Origin: Incurvaria masculella
Taxonomy: Eukaryota > Arthropoda > Insecta > Lepidoptera > Incurvariidae
Length of the DNA: 64,000 nucleotides
NCBI GenBank assembly: GCA_946894095.1
Contig: OX335650.1
Span: forward strand, 4,278,001-4,342,000
Direction: 5' to 3'
Shown: piece after piece, positions 52,844 through 63,666 of the stretch
How positions within the stretch are numbered: the stretch's first letter is position 1
Layout: each line of letters opens with the position of its first letter
The notes under the pieces: model-generated
What the model saw: only the letters and a program-made list of their open reading frames with translations
Told to the model about the DNA's origin: nothing
The model's database searches: none
Program-made: the position numbers and the translations under genes

Positions 52844-54655
52844 TACATATTCACCTATGAATGAGATTTTGGATTTAAATGCTCATCCATTATTGTCGAA
52901 CGTATTCTGTGCTGTAACGCCATGGATTAAAACATCTCTTATCGAACAACGTCTAACAACAAAGATTATCTCCTCGCCTCTTCTTAGAAGCAGAGGGGGC
53001 AGTTACCGTACCTGGCAAGTTCGAGTTGGAGCTGAATAATACTAACTGTTATTTATGGTCGATATTTCCAGGTTTATTTAAAACCATGTTAGTTCGGACA
53101 AAATGTGGTTTATCGAATAAATATATTTCGATGTTAAAACCGATCAGGCATTAGTATTGAATTTTTTTCACCAACTTTAATGTTTGCTTGGTACCGTAAT
53201 GGCGCTGTAACTGCGTAACCGAACTGCATGCTGATATAGTATATTTTGGTCTAAGAGTTACAGCATATTGTAGAAATTGTGGCATAAACAAACAACTTTG
53301 ACATCCATACAATATTTTAATTGGTCTAAACAAATGTTTTACGCTGTTTTAACATTTTTTTCAATATCAAATACACATATTCAAATCATATGCAAATTCA
53401 CATCATGACTAGCACATCTACTAACTGCTTGATGATCATTTTCATGATATATGGCTTAAAAATCAAGAAAAGGGAACATATCCAAGTTGTCCTAGCTTAA
53501 AACGGGTATACACTCTAAAACACGGTGTTAGACTTCCAAACATCGTGCTGTAACGGTTCCTAGCAATCACCAGGGAACAGCAATGAATGGTCTTACCACT
53601 CAGTGGGTTTTTTTCCAGTTGACAGTTTTTTACTCGTACAATAAAACATAATAATTTTGTCGTACATATATAAGCTGGAAATGTTCGCCATTCCATCATT
53701 CACTTGTGACACAGTATCTGTTATACAACTGGAATCTGGGAAATTCCGTGCTCGGCAATCAGGAATGTTTTCGTCTTAGTTTTCGTAAAGTCTTATTTTT
53801 AAAGTTAATTAATATATGGTTTACGCTTATTCACTTATATCACATAAATATATATGATCTATTACCGCAAACAAGAAAATTTTCTAAATCATTTAAATTT
53901 CCAAGCGCCGGCCTGAAAACCTAGTAAAAACCTAGGTGTTTACAGACATGTTTTTATTAAAAAAAAAGCAACTCATTAAAACCGTTTTACGGTCATACAC
54001 TAGATAATAGTCTAACTTTATTAATTAATATTTTTCTACGGGTGTTTATTCTTAAACGACGCTGAAATAAAATAAAAATAAACCCAAAATATTGGAGATT
54101 AGCGTCATAAAAAAACTAACTTCAACCGGGTAGCTTTCTTATGGGCATTTCTCGCGCAGTCAATCAACTCTCCAGGCACCGGATATGCCATAACCCGGCG
54201 CGACCGGACCCCCTGCGTCGGCGGGATGAAGACCAATATAAAACTTCCCGTCCTGGGAACTCCGGCACGGACAACACTTACGATTTGGAGAACCACTACA
54301 CAACTTCGATGGACGGACGTAATTTCGAAAACTAATAAAACCCTCTGAAGACGGCACCGGAAAGAAAACCACTTATTTGTAAGGGGAAATACTTTTATTT
54401 AGTACCTATGTATGTAGTTGGGGTGAATGTTGTCGTTTATGCCCACGGAAGAGAAAAGAAAGAGGAGGTGTCATGTGGTGGGTAGTATGCGTAAGCGATG
54501 TTTGGACTGTGTGTGTCAAATGTGCTCCCAAAATGCATTCGCCAAGTTAATTCCCACCACAGATAACAATAAAGAAGATATGAAGCGCGCTAAATATGAG
54601 ACCCGCTGTCTCCAATTTTCAAAAACTACCAACCCAACGTAAACGTACATTTCAC
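52844..54655. other. unassigned intergenic DNA
   Basis: No recognised gene or repeat; 54130-54350 is somewhat GC-rich with overlapping open frames on both strands but no domain. Confidence 0.4.
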
Positions 54656-54888
54656 GTGCAAACATAGTCGCAGACGTATTGGAGGATTGGGAAATCACTT
54701 GACGACAGGCGGTGGCGATGTTTCGATTGTGTGGCATGCGACGGGCCGTCGGATTCCCTTACAATTATATGGTCACTTTGACCAGACGGCGGAGATGATA
54801 TCGAGCGCATGCCACTTCTCCTTCCTTCCTCTTCAGTGGTTTCCACCCATTCAAACCCTCCAATACGTCTGTCACTATGTTTGCGTGT
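54656..54888. repeat. inverted-repeat element, ~32-bp arms
   Basis: GCAAACATAGTCGCAGACGT followed by ATTGGAGG at the left is inverted at the right as CCCTCCAATACGTCTGTCAC followed by TATGTTTGC. Spacer of about 165 bp. A solo arm lies at 15065-15105. Probably a small MITE. Confidence 0.55.
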
Positions 54889-55141
54889 GGAATGTAGGTA
54901 CCTTAAAATAGGGTGTCAGGAGCTTTGAGACAGCGGGTCTTTTAGTGTGCTTCCTAGATCCATATTGTTTTGTTCTGTGCTCATGCCATACACGAGGGGA
55001 ACTCAGAATAGCCGGTTGGAAACGTTAGATTATCCCGAAGATAAAATTAATTCGTTCACAACTGGCAAGAAAAAGTAAGAATAATTTATTCTGCTATCTA
55101 TTTGTGTATAGACGATACGTGTACGTCACTGAAGGGGTGCA

Positions 55142-55270
55142 CTTTTTAACCGACTTCACAAAAAGAGGAGGTTCTATGGTCGACTTTATGTATTTTTTAT
55201 GTCCGTTCACCTATATCTGGGTCAATTGTGGACCGATTTTGAAAATAATCATATTAACACATTCTTATTA
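55142..55270 (-). repeat. ACCGACTTC-family fragment
   Basis: TTTTAACCGACTTCACAAAA, AGAGGAGGTTCTATGG, TTCACCTATATCTGGGTCAA and GACCGATTTTGAAAATAATC correspond to the first 120 bp of the outer arm at 16439. Diverged. Confidence 0.55.
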
Positions 55271-55621
55271 AGGAATTTAAAATGATTGTCTAATTGGTTT
55301 TTGAATCTGTCATTGTTTTCGTACCCATCACTTTTTGTGGTAATTTATTCCAAGAGTTCACTACTTGGTTAGGTATTTGTAAAACGTTTTCTTTGGTTGG
55401 AATGAAAGCTATTTCGGTTTAGTTTTAATAATAAATGTGTCTGGGACACATTTTTGATTGTGACCATATTAGTATTCCACGTTCCAGTATCTGATAGATC
55501 GTTTATTTTTCTACATTTTGATCAGATTACTTAATACTCCGTACCACGCTAGGTGATTTTCATTTATTCGTTAATTTATCAGAGAGTACTTAATTTATCA
55601 AGCTAAAAACGGATTGGAAGG

Positions 55622-55770
55622 CGCAACACCCGCGAATGGTATGTTTTTCTGGTTCGGGTCCAGCCTTGCAGCATATTCGTAAAGTAGTTCTTTTTATGGG
55701 GCTCTCTCTTTAATTTTTGTGTCTTTGCTTAGCAGTCGATTATACATTTAACGTTTATAGTTCTCGTCAA
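55622..55770 (+). repeat. interspersed repeat with conserved peptide (ANGMFFW)
   Basis: CACCCGCGAATGGTATGTTT, TGGTTCGGGTCCAGCCTTGC and CATATTCGTAAAGTAGTTCT are nearly identical to 57580-57660. See 22064-22258 for the shared peptide. Confidence 0.65.
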
Positions 55771-56440
55771 ACTGTATTGCGTGTTATAGTGAAATGAAAG
55801 TAGCCCGTAAGAATACAAGTTACTTTATTTTGGTTGCACCTGAATTAGCATTTGTCCTACGCCACACACGTATTCGTCTGTAGAACAAATGGAGTCGATT
55901 AGGGCTCACAATTGCGGTCGCGCAGCTCGCACCGCTGTTACAGGAAGACTGGAGTATCGTGGCGGCGCGGTCCGGTAAGGGGGTGAGGAAATTCCCACCG
56001 CTCGCAATAGAGGTGTCGGATGACAGTGTAAGACCGCCACATACACATACATGCATAACACATTCCTTGCAATAAGCGACGTGTTTAGTACGAAAAGGAA
56101 TATAATTTACTTAAAATGAATTATTAAATAACTTCAGTTATATCCGCACGAAATTAATGATTTTCATTTGTACATAAAGTACAAGTTTTGCTCGATAGAA
56201 AAAAAGTATATTTTCACATTTCTCGTTATTTATTTCTAGTAGCAACCATTATAACTCTAAAAAAAGAGCAATATTTGAGCAAGGTGCTTAATATTCGTAA
56301 CGTATGTTGGGCGGATGTACCTGAAATGTTTTAATAATTTATTTGAGCTTGATAAGCTAAATACTCTCCAAACGCCCTGCCACAAAAGGACCATAAAAGG
56401 ACCAAGGTCTGCTTTTATTTTCCTTAGGAAAATCGACAAC
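55771..56440. other. unassigned intergenic DNA
   Basis: No feature recognised. Confidence 0.4.
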
Positions 56441-56834
56441 TCGCGGTCTAGGGGCTAGAGGACTTGTCTTTCATCCGAGAGGTCCGGTATCAAATCCTCG
56501 CCCGGTCATGCACCACTTTCTTCCTCTTCTGAGTTGGATAAGTGCATTTTGTTACGAATACAAGCTGTTCCATGGTTCGGAACCCATGTAATATTGTAGG
56601 TCCCCTTCCCCTACTAGGTGCCTTTAGCCCACCCCGGTTGGTACTACCGCATTGGATTAAACTATGGTTGAAGCGGCAATGAAAAATTGTCCGTGTTTTC
56701 CATCCAGTTCAATGTAGCCGTGCTCATAGAGGCGAGAAACTGGCATTGCACCTAATTCCTTCGGGACTGTGTATAATATCATAACGATAGTTGTGTGGTA
56801 TTAGCAATCCATGTCTGGTTGCATGAAAAAAAAA
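56441..56834 (+). mobile_element. full-length SINE with tRNA-like head (no 5S segment)
   Basis: The head GGTCTAGGGGCTAGAGGACT ... GGTCCGGTATCAAATCCTCG is tRNA-like (A-box region and GGTATCAAATCC B-box). A linker ACCACTTTCTTCCTCTTCTG follows, then GTTCCATGGTTCGGAACCCA, the common body (GTAGGTCCCC, TTTTCCATCCAGTTCAATGT, CCGTGCTCATAGAGG, TATTAGCAATCCATGTCTGG) and an A9 tail. This is the best complete example of the alternative-head type. Confidence 0.8.
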
Positions 56835-57519
56835 TCGAGTCGCATATCCCTTTGTTTCAAACTATTGTAACTAAATACTACTAACTAGATATTTGTAATA
56901 AATTGCCGATACTCGAAATAATGTTACCAACCACGTTTACCAAAATTACCTTCACTATGAACCATATCGAAAATCTAACAGATTTTATTTACCAAGTACC
57001 AGAGTTCTACCAAAACGAGACGACAGACGAATTTTCAAACTCGCCGAAAATAATCCATCCACCTTCACGGAAATTCGGATTGCGAGCCCTTTACGCAACA
57101 CAACGGAACCGGGAATCATGAACGCAGACTGGGACTCTATGTGGGTATAGTGCTCAGTTTGCGGTTCTCCGAAAATATCCTCTCGACGAGTTGCGAGCCA
57201 ATTAGTCATAGTGTAGTGCAGTTTCGGCGACAGTATCGCGCGATGCATTTTGCCGAAATCGCTTAAAAATACGTTCCGTCGGGATCGCTACGATCCTTAT
57301 TGGATTTTGCAATCGTTGAGGATTTGCGACGCGACGGATCCTTGACGTAACTACGAAATTATCGTTTTTAGGGTTTTTTTAATTTTTATTTATTTAGGAG
57401 CAAATACAGACACGAACAATGAAAGCAGTAATAATAACAATGTCCGCAACGCAGATGAAGCGTTAAATAAATGTATGCAGGTATAATATTAAACGCTGTG
57501 TTAGTAGGAGGCATTCATT
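56835..57519. other. unassigned intergenic DNA
   Basis: No recognisable gene or repeat. Confidence 0.4.
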
Positions 57520-57720
57520 ACGGGAGGAGGGACTGTAGGAGAATTACAAATTATGGGTATACAGCCGGTAGCGAAATTGGTAAACGCAATACCCGCGAAT
57601 GGTATGTTTTGCTGGTTCGGGTCCAGCCTTGCAGTATATTCGTAAAGTAGTTCTTTTTACTTGGCTCTTTCTTTAATTAATGTGTCCTTGATTCATGGTC
57701 GATTATACATACATACGAAA
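57520..57720 (+). repeat. interspersed repeat with conserved peptide (ANGMFCW)
   Basis: ATTACGGGAGGAGGGACTGT, GGAGAATTACAAATTATGGG, AATGGTATGTTTTGCTGG and TGGTCGATTATACATACATA. The longest copy; the frame TGGGTVGELQIMGIQPVAKL, VNAIPANGMFCWFGSSLAVYS is open for about 45 codons. Confidence 0.6.
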
Positions 57721-57825
57721 AAGTATATTGACTTAATAACAAATAATTTGAATGTGCTCGTATCCAAAGCTATTCCTCACTGATACATAACAAAACATTA
57801 AAGAAAAGGTGGTGCATGCGTAATT

Positions 57826-58142
57826 GGTTCCGTACCCAAAGGGTGCCAACGGAACCGTATTACTAAGCCACCGCTGTCCAACCGTCCATGCATTGGTCCG
57901 TCCGTCCGTCTGTCACAGGGCTGTATCTCGTGAACCGTTATAGGTAGGCAGCTGAAATGTTCACGGAGTGTGTATTTATTTTGTCGCTATAACAACAAAT
58001 AGTAAAAAAAAAATATTATTTGATGTTGAATTAAAGGGGATGGGGCCCCCATCCCCTTTAAACATGTTTTTTGTGTGTTAAATCTAGTACGATGGTACGG
58101 AACCCTTCGTGTGCGTGTCAGACTCGCGCTTGGCCGGTTTTT
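57826..58142 (-). mobile_element. lepidopteran GGTTCCG-type repeat, full length
   Basis: Inverted copy from GGTTCCGTACCCAAAGGGTG to GACTCGCGCTTGGCCGG; interior AGGGCTGTATCTCGTGAACC and TATTTATTTTGTCGCTATAA. Contains a local palindrome GGGGATGGGGCCCCCATCCC near 58036. Confidence 0.85.
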
Positions 58143-58887
58143 GAAGCTAAAATGACTATAATCCATACTAACATTACATGTAAATGCGAAAGCAACTCTG
58201 TCCGCCTGCTGCGTTTGCACGCATAATCCGCCGATTAAGATGAATTTCTGTATAGAAATAGTCTCGACCTTGGAGAAGGACATATGCTACGTTTTGTGGC
58301 GAAAATTAAACTCGAATGGGGTGAGAAAGAGGCTGAAAGTTTGGATGGGGAACTCATACCATATTCAGGAAATAATTCAGCCCGACGTAGTCCAAAAAGA
58401 CCGGGAGGAAATAAAACTGCATAAGGTAACCATGGCAATTTCTAATAATAATGTTTCTATTGTTTTACCGAATTTCAATTAGTTTTAAACGTTCGAAATT
58501 ACGATGAGATTTGAAGGTCAAAGGGGTAAATTATTTTATCAACAGCCCTTCAGCAAACACATGGTTGGTTTCTTCATAAAAGTTCTCCTTACTACTTCTT
58601 ACTTGCAGTTGCGCTTCCTTTCATGCCTTCACACTCGTATTCACGCACGAATTTCCATATCGCTGATCCGGAAATAGAGACAAATTCGATATCCCTTCCT
58701 ATCATATTCAAGTCTTCCCTAGCGTGAATCTTGTAAATGCCTAACGATATGGTTAAGCTAAGAATAAATTTATCTTCGTTAATACGAGCATTTGAAGAAT
58801 ACAATAAAATAAATGATTACATGAATAAAGGTGCCTGAATCCGAAGCCTTGAACTTTCAGTATCTGTGGTGTGAGCAACAATATAAA
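58143..58887. other. unassigned intergenic DNA
   Basis: Overlapping opposing frames at 58235-58480 without features; nothing called. Confidence 0.4.
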
Positions 58888-59184
58888 CAAAACGGCCAAG
58901 TGCGAGTCGGACTCGCACACGAAGGTTTCCGTACCATCGTACATGATTTAACACCAAAAAATCATGTTTTTTGTATGGGGGCCATTTTAATGTTTATTTT
59001 TTTTTAATTTTACCAAGCATGTGTATTGTTTATAGCGGCAAAATAAATACACACTCTGTGAAATTTTCAGCTGCCTACCTATTACGGTCCATGAGATACA
59101 ACCCTGTGACAGACGGACGAACCGACGGACAGTGGAGGCTTAGTAATAGGGTTCCGTTGGCACCCTTTGGGTACGGAACCCTAA
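58888..59184 (+). mobile_element. lepidopteran GGTTCCG-type repeat, full length
   Basis: ACGGCCAAGTGCGAGTCGGA ... GTTTATAGCGGCAAAATAAA ... GTGACAGACGGACGAACC ... GGGTACGGAACCCTAAAAA. Confidence 0.86.
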
Positions 59185-59335
59185 AAATGATCAAACAGAT
59201 TTGTTTTCGGACATTGCATGCTTTTAATAATTTTATGAATTTAATGGACACGACATCCTCATAGATTTGACGATTCCAACGACTGAAGTATTGTCATGTG
59301 ATTTTGAAAATAAACTGAAAACGTTTTTGGTCTGG

Positions 59336-59686
59336 ATATTCGTCGGAAACAGGTTACGAACCTGCGATCTTTAGACTACAGAGGCAGTGCTGTACCGCTG
59401 AGCTGTCCTGCCAATGACGTCAGCCAACGAATTTCTCGATTATATTGTAATCGACACAATACTTCACTGCGATTATGTTGATGTCATATGTCACAAAGCC
59501 TTAGCACAGGACCAATATTAAACTAACACCACCTTTTTAGGATTGGGGAAAAATTGTGTCGATTCGAATATAAATGGGACAATGTTTGGCTGACGTAATT
59601 GTCGGGATAGCTCAACGGTAGAGCATTTAACAAGTAATTCAAAGGGTCGCAGTTTCACACTACACAGTTTTTATGTAGAGTCGTCA
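59336..59686. mobile_element. head-to-head pair of tRNA-like sequences in an inverted repeat
   Basis: Left, minus strand (59346-59418): GGCAGGACAGCTCAGCGGTA, then CGCAGGTTCGTAACCTG. These give an A-box (AGCTCAGCGG) and a good B-box (GGTTCGTAACC) at tRNA spacing. Right, plus strand (59600-59674): GTCGGGATAGCTCAACGGTA and GGTCGCAGTTTCACACT, with a good A-box and a weak B-box. Inner flanks are also inverted: CGTCAGCCAACGAATT and TAATCGACACAAT at the left, ATTGTGTCGATT and TTTGGCTGACG at the right. The tRNA-like parts diverge from each other (about 60-70% identical by eye), so the pair is old. Not a functional tRNA gene pair as judged by the irregular acceptor stems. Confidence 0.65.
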
Positions 59687-59959
59687 AATAACCTTAAATT
59701 ACTGTTTTCCACATGGGAACGATACCAGTACCAATCCCAGTTATTTCAGCCGTAAATTAGTGTTATGTCCGTGCGGCGGAAGCGTCGACACTGAACGCGC
59801 AATTAAAGGAATTAATTTCGATTTTCAGTGGTTGGGCGTATGGAGTAGCCTCTATATTTTGGGCCTGTCTCTGACGTGTTTCGGAGTGTTTTAATTTCAT
59901 GTTATTACAATTTAGTTATCGTTCCGTAATTGGGCGAATAAACAAACGAGAAATGTACA

Positions 59960-60383
59960 TATATGTATGGAAGCGAGACTTTGGTATGGCACAAGAGGCA
60001 CAAATGTAGAATAGATGCAGTAGAAATGCGTTCCTTGAGGAAAGTACGCTGATTTAATCTAACGGACAAATTTCGAAACGACTGGGTTAGAGAGCAGTCA
60101 ATTGAGAAATGATGTTGTGACGAGAATCGAGAAAGGAGTGCTAAGATGGTTTGGACATGTTAATCGAATGGGTGACAAACGAATGACGAAACAAATTTAC
60201 AGAGCAGATGTGTTTGGAAGTGTCGTGCCCGGGCGACCTAGGAGAACGTACCGCGACCAAACCGATGTAATTCTTCGTGAAAGTTTGGTACGTAGCACCC
60301 GTAATCGTAGAGCATTTATGAAGAGATGTATTTCTGTGGATGAAGCGAAAGAGGTTTGCTGTGATCGTACCGTATGGCGCTAA
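59960..60383 (+). pseudogene. LINE reverse transcriptase C-terminal remnant
   Basis: Early frame YGSETLVWHKRH ... RIDAVEMRSLRKV, then a stop and frame changes. From 60102 there is an open stretch with VTRIEKGVLRWFGHVNRMGD, KRMTKQIY and PGRPRRTYRD. The RLRWFGHV.RM ... GRPR..W/Y.D pattern is the characteristic C-terminus of RTE/Jockey-like RT ORFs. Upstream RT motifs are missing. Confidence 0.75.
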
Positions 60384-60486
60384 TAACTAAATAAATAAAT
60401 TTACCCCATAATAGTCATTGTGGTTGCCTAGGCCTAAAGACTCATGAAACTTTCGGCTTCACGCTTTGTAAAAACACTACCTAGGG

Positions 60487-60550
60487 ATGAATGTTGTGTG
60501 TTGGGCTAATATCATGCCAGTAGGTGAGATATTAGCCATCCATGTCTATA
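60487..60550 (+). mobile_element. SINE tail fragment
   Basis: TGTGTGTTGGGCTAATATCA, GATATTAGCCATCCATGTCT. Only the 3' 60 bp. Confidence 0.65.
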
Positions 60551-60774
60551 ATAACCTTGGGAACATTAAAACGCGGGGAAACTCCTTCTTTCTGGACGGA
60601 GAGCGTGAGTTACGTTGAGATCCGGCTAAAACCTTAAACAGTTTAAAAAACGTGTCCCTCGCAACACAGTGGATGGAATACTAATCCGACCTTCGTCCCC
60701 GGACTAAGCTTTCCAAAGCTCGCTCGCACGGAGCCGGCGAACCGCGGCGAGTTCCATTTGACTTGCTAATGCGG

Positions 60775-61175
60775 CAGCGACACCTGCCGGCCACCTTACG
60801 CTCCCGCGGAATCTATCAATTTGGCGGGGGGCTCCGAAAGCGGGAATTTAAATGATTCTGCCGGCTGAACCGCCGCTAGTCTCCCGCAGTGCGAGCACCC
60901 AATGAGTTGCAACCATTTTGAGTGTAGTATCTTCACTCAAACTACGTTTTGACAGGTCATTATTTATTAAACTGACAGATCATATCGCGGTCAAAGAATA
61001 TACGCGACAGCGACACCTGCCGGCCACCTTACGCTCCCGCGGAATCTATAAATTTGGCGGGGGGCTCCGAAAGCGGGAATTTAAATAATTCTGCCGGCCG
61101 AACCGCCGCTAGTCTCCCGCAGTGCGAGCACGCAATGAGTTGCAACCATTATGAGCGGAGTATCTTCACTCAAAC
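60775..61175. repeat. 233-bp tandem duplication, GC-rich
   Basis: CAGCGACACCTGCCGGCCAC, GGGGGGCTCCGAAAGCGGGA, AACCGCCGCTAGTCTCCCGC and GTATCTTCACTCAAAC occur at 60775 and again from 61008. The second unit is interrupted at 61175 by the mobile element and resumes at 61818-61880 (CTACGTTTTGACA, ACTGACAGATCAAATCGCGG). Units differ by only a few percent. Confidence 0.85.
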
Positions 61176-61817
61176 GAGTCGTATTCACTACGTATAATAT
61201 TCACAACGTATAATAGTATTTTTTTCCAAAAAATGAAAACCATGCATATCGTATAATATTCACAACGTATAATGTTATACGTTGTGCATGAGTTTAAAAA
61301 TAAAATCAACTCTTTGCATCATGCAGAACGTCTAATAGTCACAACGTATAATATTCCTAACATGAATTCACAAAAAAATAAAACCATGCAGAACGTATAA
61401 TATGCCAAGAAGCACTGCATAAAGCGCCCTAATAACGATACATTTAAGGCTGAAATTGCTACGAATCGATTTTTGTTGAAGAGTAACAATTTGCTACAAC
61501 GCTAATTGAGACGGTCGAAAAGTCGCGTGCGAGTATACGCTTTAAAAGTATATGCATAAGGGCGCTTATCGTATGAAAAGTTTTTGGATTATATGATATG
61601 CATGGTTTTCTTTGTTTTTTAAATAAAGATCATAATATTATACGTTGTGACTATTATACGTTATGCATGGAGAAATAAGAAATTTTATTTTTTAAATTTC
61701 TTCATGCACTACGTATACAATTATACGATCTGCCGATTATACGTTGTGCATGGTTTTAAAATTTTGTTAAAATATGACATTATACGATCTGCATATTAGA
61801 CGTTCTGCCGTTCCCCC
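61176..61817 (+). mobile_element. ACGTATAAT-rich element, long copy (8-bp target duplication)
   Basis: 642 bp, with the same ends as 47308-47645 (GAGTCGTATTCACTACGTAT ... GACGTTCTGCCGTTCCCCC). Flanked by perfect ACTCAAAC copies (61168-61175 and 61818-61825). The pre-insertion site, TTCACTCAAACTACG, survives in the neighbouring tandem unit at 60934-60948. ACGTATAAT or its complement recurs many times, partly as the palindrome CGTATAATGTTATACG. The extra ~300 bp relative to the short copy includes a non-repetitive core (61390-61580). No ORF. Eight-bp duplication fits hAT-type (or other 8-bp) transposition; the family is unknown to me. Confidence 0.8.
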
Positions 61818-61880
61818 ACTCAAACTACGTTTTGACACCTCATTATTCATTTAACTGACAGATCAAATCGCGGCAGCAAT

Positions 61881-62224
61881 CGCAGAAGCACGCTGCAATA
61901 TTTCGTTGCTTTAAGGTGCGTAGCACTATTCGTTATTCTGTGTCCTTGCTTACGGTGACGCTAGGTTGGGGTCTCCCAATGATTATATAAGTCAATGGGG
62001 TCTCCTCTTTCCCTAAACAATGGTTGGGAGAGGCGATGGCTGTGCTCGTGAACGGGGTGTCGTTTGTGGGGACTGGCTTGCTTCAATTGGCAACATGATA
62101 GACTGCGGGCATGGTCTCTACAGATTAACTGATATTTGCTATGAACTGTTGCATACGACATGAATTGTTGATTCTCGTCAATTAATTTTAATTTTTTGTT
62201 TTTACCTGTGGTTCTAAATACATT
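61881..62224. other. unassigned intergenic DNA
   Basis: No recognised feature. Confidence 0.4.
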
Positions 62225-62375
62225 TGTAAACTTAGACTAAGTGGACGTTGAAAAAATAACCAGCGGAGTTTCTTGTCACATCTTTTTCGCTGGGATTGCT
62301 GAACTGGCTAATGATAAAATATGACAAATCCGAGTGCAGAGTCCGTCAATGGATGATAAATAAACAATAAGCTCG
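62225..62375 (-). repeat. interspersed repeat (TGCACTCGGATTTGTCA family)
   Basis: Plus-strand AACTAAGTGGACGTTG, TCTTGTCACATC, TGGCTAATGATAAAATATGA, CAAATCCGAGTGCAGAG and GGATGATAAATAAACA: the inverted form of the family at 1013, 17530 and 23000, here with all blocks in order. Confidence 0.65.
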
Positions 62376-62635
62376 CCCTGCGGGACATCCGGTCCATTCT
62401 ATATGGGATTTTGTATTTGCTACACCATGAAAAAGCAATACCCATATCTCCACAATCACTTGTAGTCGGTTAGCTGCCACAATCAAAACAACATAAATTA
62501 TTCTAGACTACCTGCAGTACCAGGCTGAGCTCAGGATAATATCGAATATATTTTTGTCCGGCACAAAAAGTGACTTACGTATGCCTCTCTCCAGCTTGTA
62601 ATAATCTGTTTGCAAACATCACGTTGATTGGAGGT

Positions 62636-62970
62636 CACTATGGTAAATTGACTCAGCGGGTGAACAGGAAAATGAGTTATTAAATAAGACATTTAGTTGC
62701 ATTTCGTGCAATTTTAAATGGTAAATTTCAGTTTCAGTAACAACGCTGTTTGACGGTTACCATTGTACTTAATGCCAATAAACGAGATTCACGCCCGTTG
62801 TCACGATCCTCCAGCTACAAAATCCCAAAGTTACTTTTCGGTTACACCATACAAATATGCCATGTAACCGAAAGTTACTTATCGGACTTCAGGTAACTGG
62901 CGGTGGTGAAAACAGGGGTTAATCAGTTAGTTGCCTGCTCACCCGAAGGGGTAATTTACCATGGCAACCC
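62636..62970. mobile_element. MITE-like inverted repeat element
   Basis: The left end CTATGGTAAATTGACTCAGC and GGGTGAACAGG are inverted at the right as CCTGCTCACCCGAAGGGGTA and ATTTACCATGG. An internal hairpin (CGGTTACACC ... GTAACCG at 62840-62880) is shared with 24788-24870, which may be a remnant of the same element. Confidence 0.6.
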
Positions 62971-63475
62971 TGTTCCTTCATTGCTGCCTCAAATAATGAG
63001 AAACCAAGAAGCTCACTTTCAAATTAACTATAATGTTAGTGGGGACTGGGATTAAAATATTTTATCATTTACCTGCCTACATATGTATGTATGCATGGAC
63101 CTATATGAAGAAGGAACATACATTTTTTACAATAAATAAGTAATCTATTACAACGAAAAGATAATAATAAATTAACCTATAAAAATGTAACATTTTTAAT
63201 TTAAATAAATTGTTGAAAAGGATTTCACATAGCACGTTGCGACATAACATAGTAGTTCTATCGCAGCTGATTTTAAGTGAACTCCTGTTACCTAAAAAGT
63301 TTACAAACAAAATTTGAGGTAGCGGAAATCACGAAATGAAGCAAAACTAATATAAAAACAACAATATAGAATTAACTTAAGGTAAAATATTTTACAAAAG
63401 TAAACAACATTTCAAACATGCAATAGTGTAGATCTATATATTTTAAGATTAAACTTTTATTGGAATATTTAAGAT
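62971..63475. other. unassigned AT-rich DNA
   Basis: No feature recognised. Confidence 0.4.
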
Positions 63476-63666
63476 ATGCCCCTGTCGACCTGCTTATACC
63501 AACAAAAGTGTGCTTTTAAAATGCATGTTATCCGCGCCTCGACGTACGCGACGGAGCCCAGCGATGGTGTCGGAGGCTTAACAGTGGCGGGGGCGACGGA
63601 TCCTTTGACCCCTGCCGCCGCTGCAGTCTCGCGTAGACGTGCGTCGTTTGCATATCTTTGATAGGT
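63476..63666 (+). other. candidate exon with strong 3' splice-donor motif
   Basis: A GC-rich block (63530-63660) in AT-rich DNA ends TTTGATAG/GTGAGTCGGG, an excellent donor match. An upstream CCGCCGCTGCAG could act as an acceptor. The longest open frame (61 codons from 63476) closes two codons before the donor, so if this is an exon it is more likely 5' UTR, or is read in the other frame after a TGA at about 63606. No domain is recognised. Confidence 0.25.

Noticed and set aside
59600..59674. Functional tRNA gene
   Set aside because: Good A-box, but the T-arm is weak, the acceptor ends do not pair convincingly, and it is part of an inverted repeat with another tRNA-like sequence.
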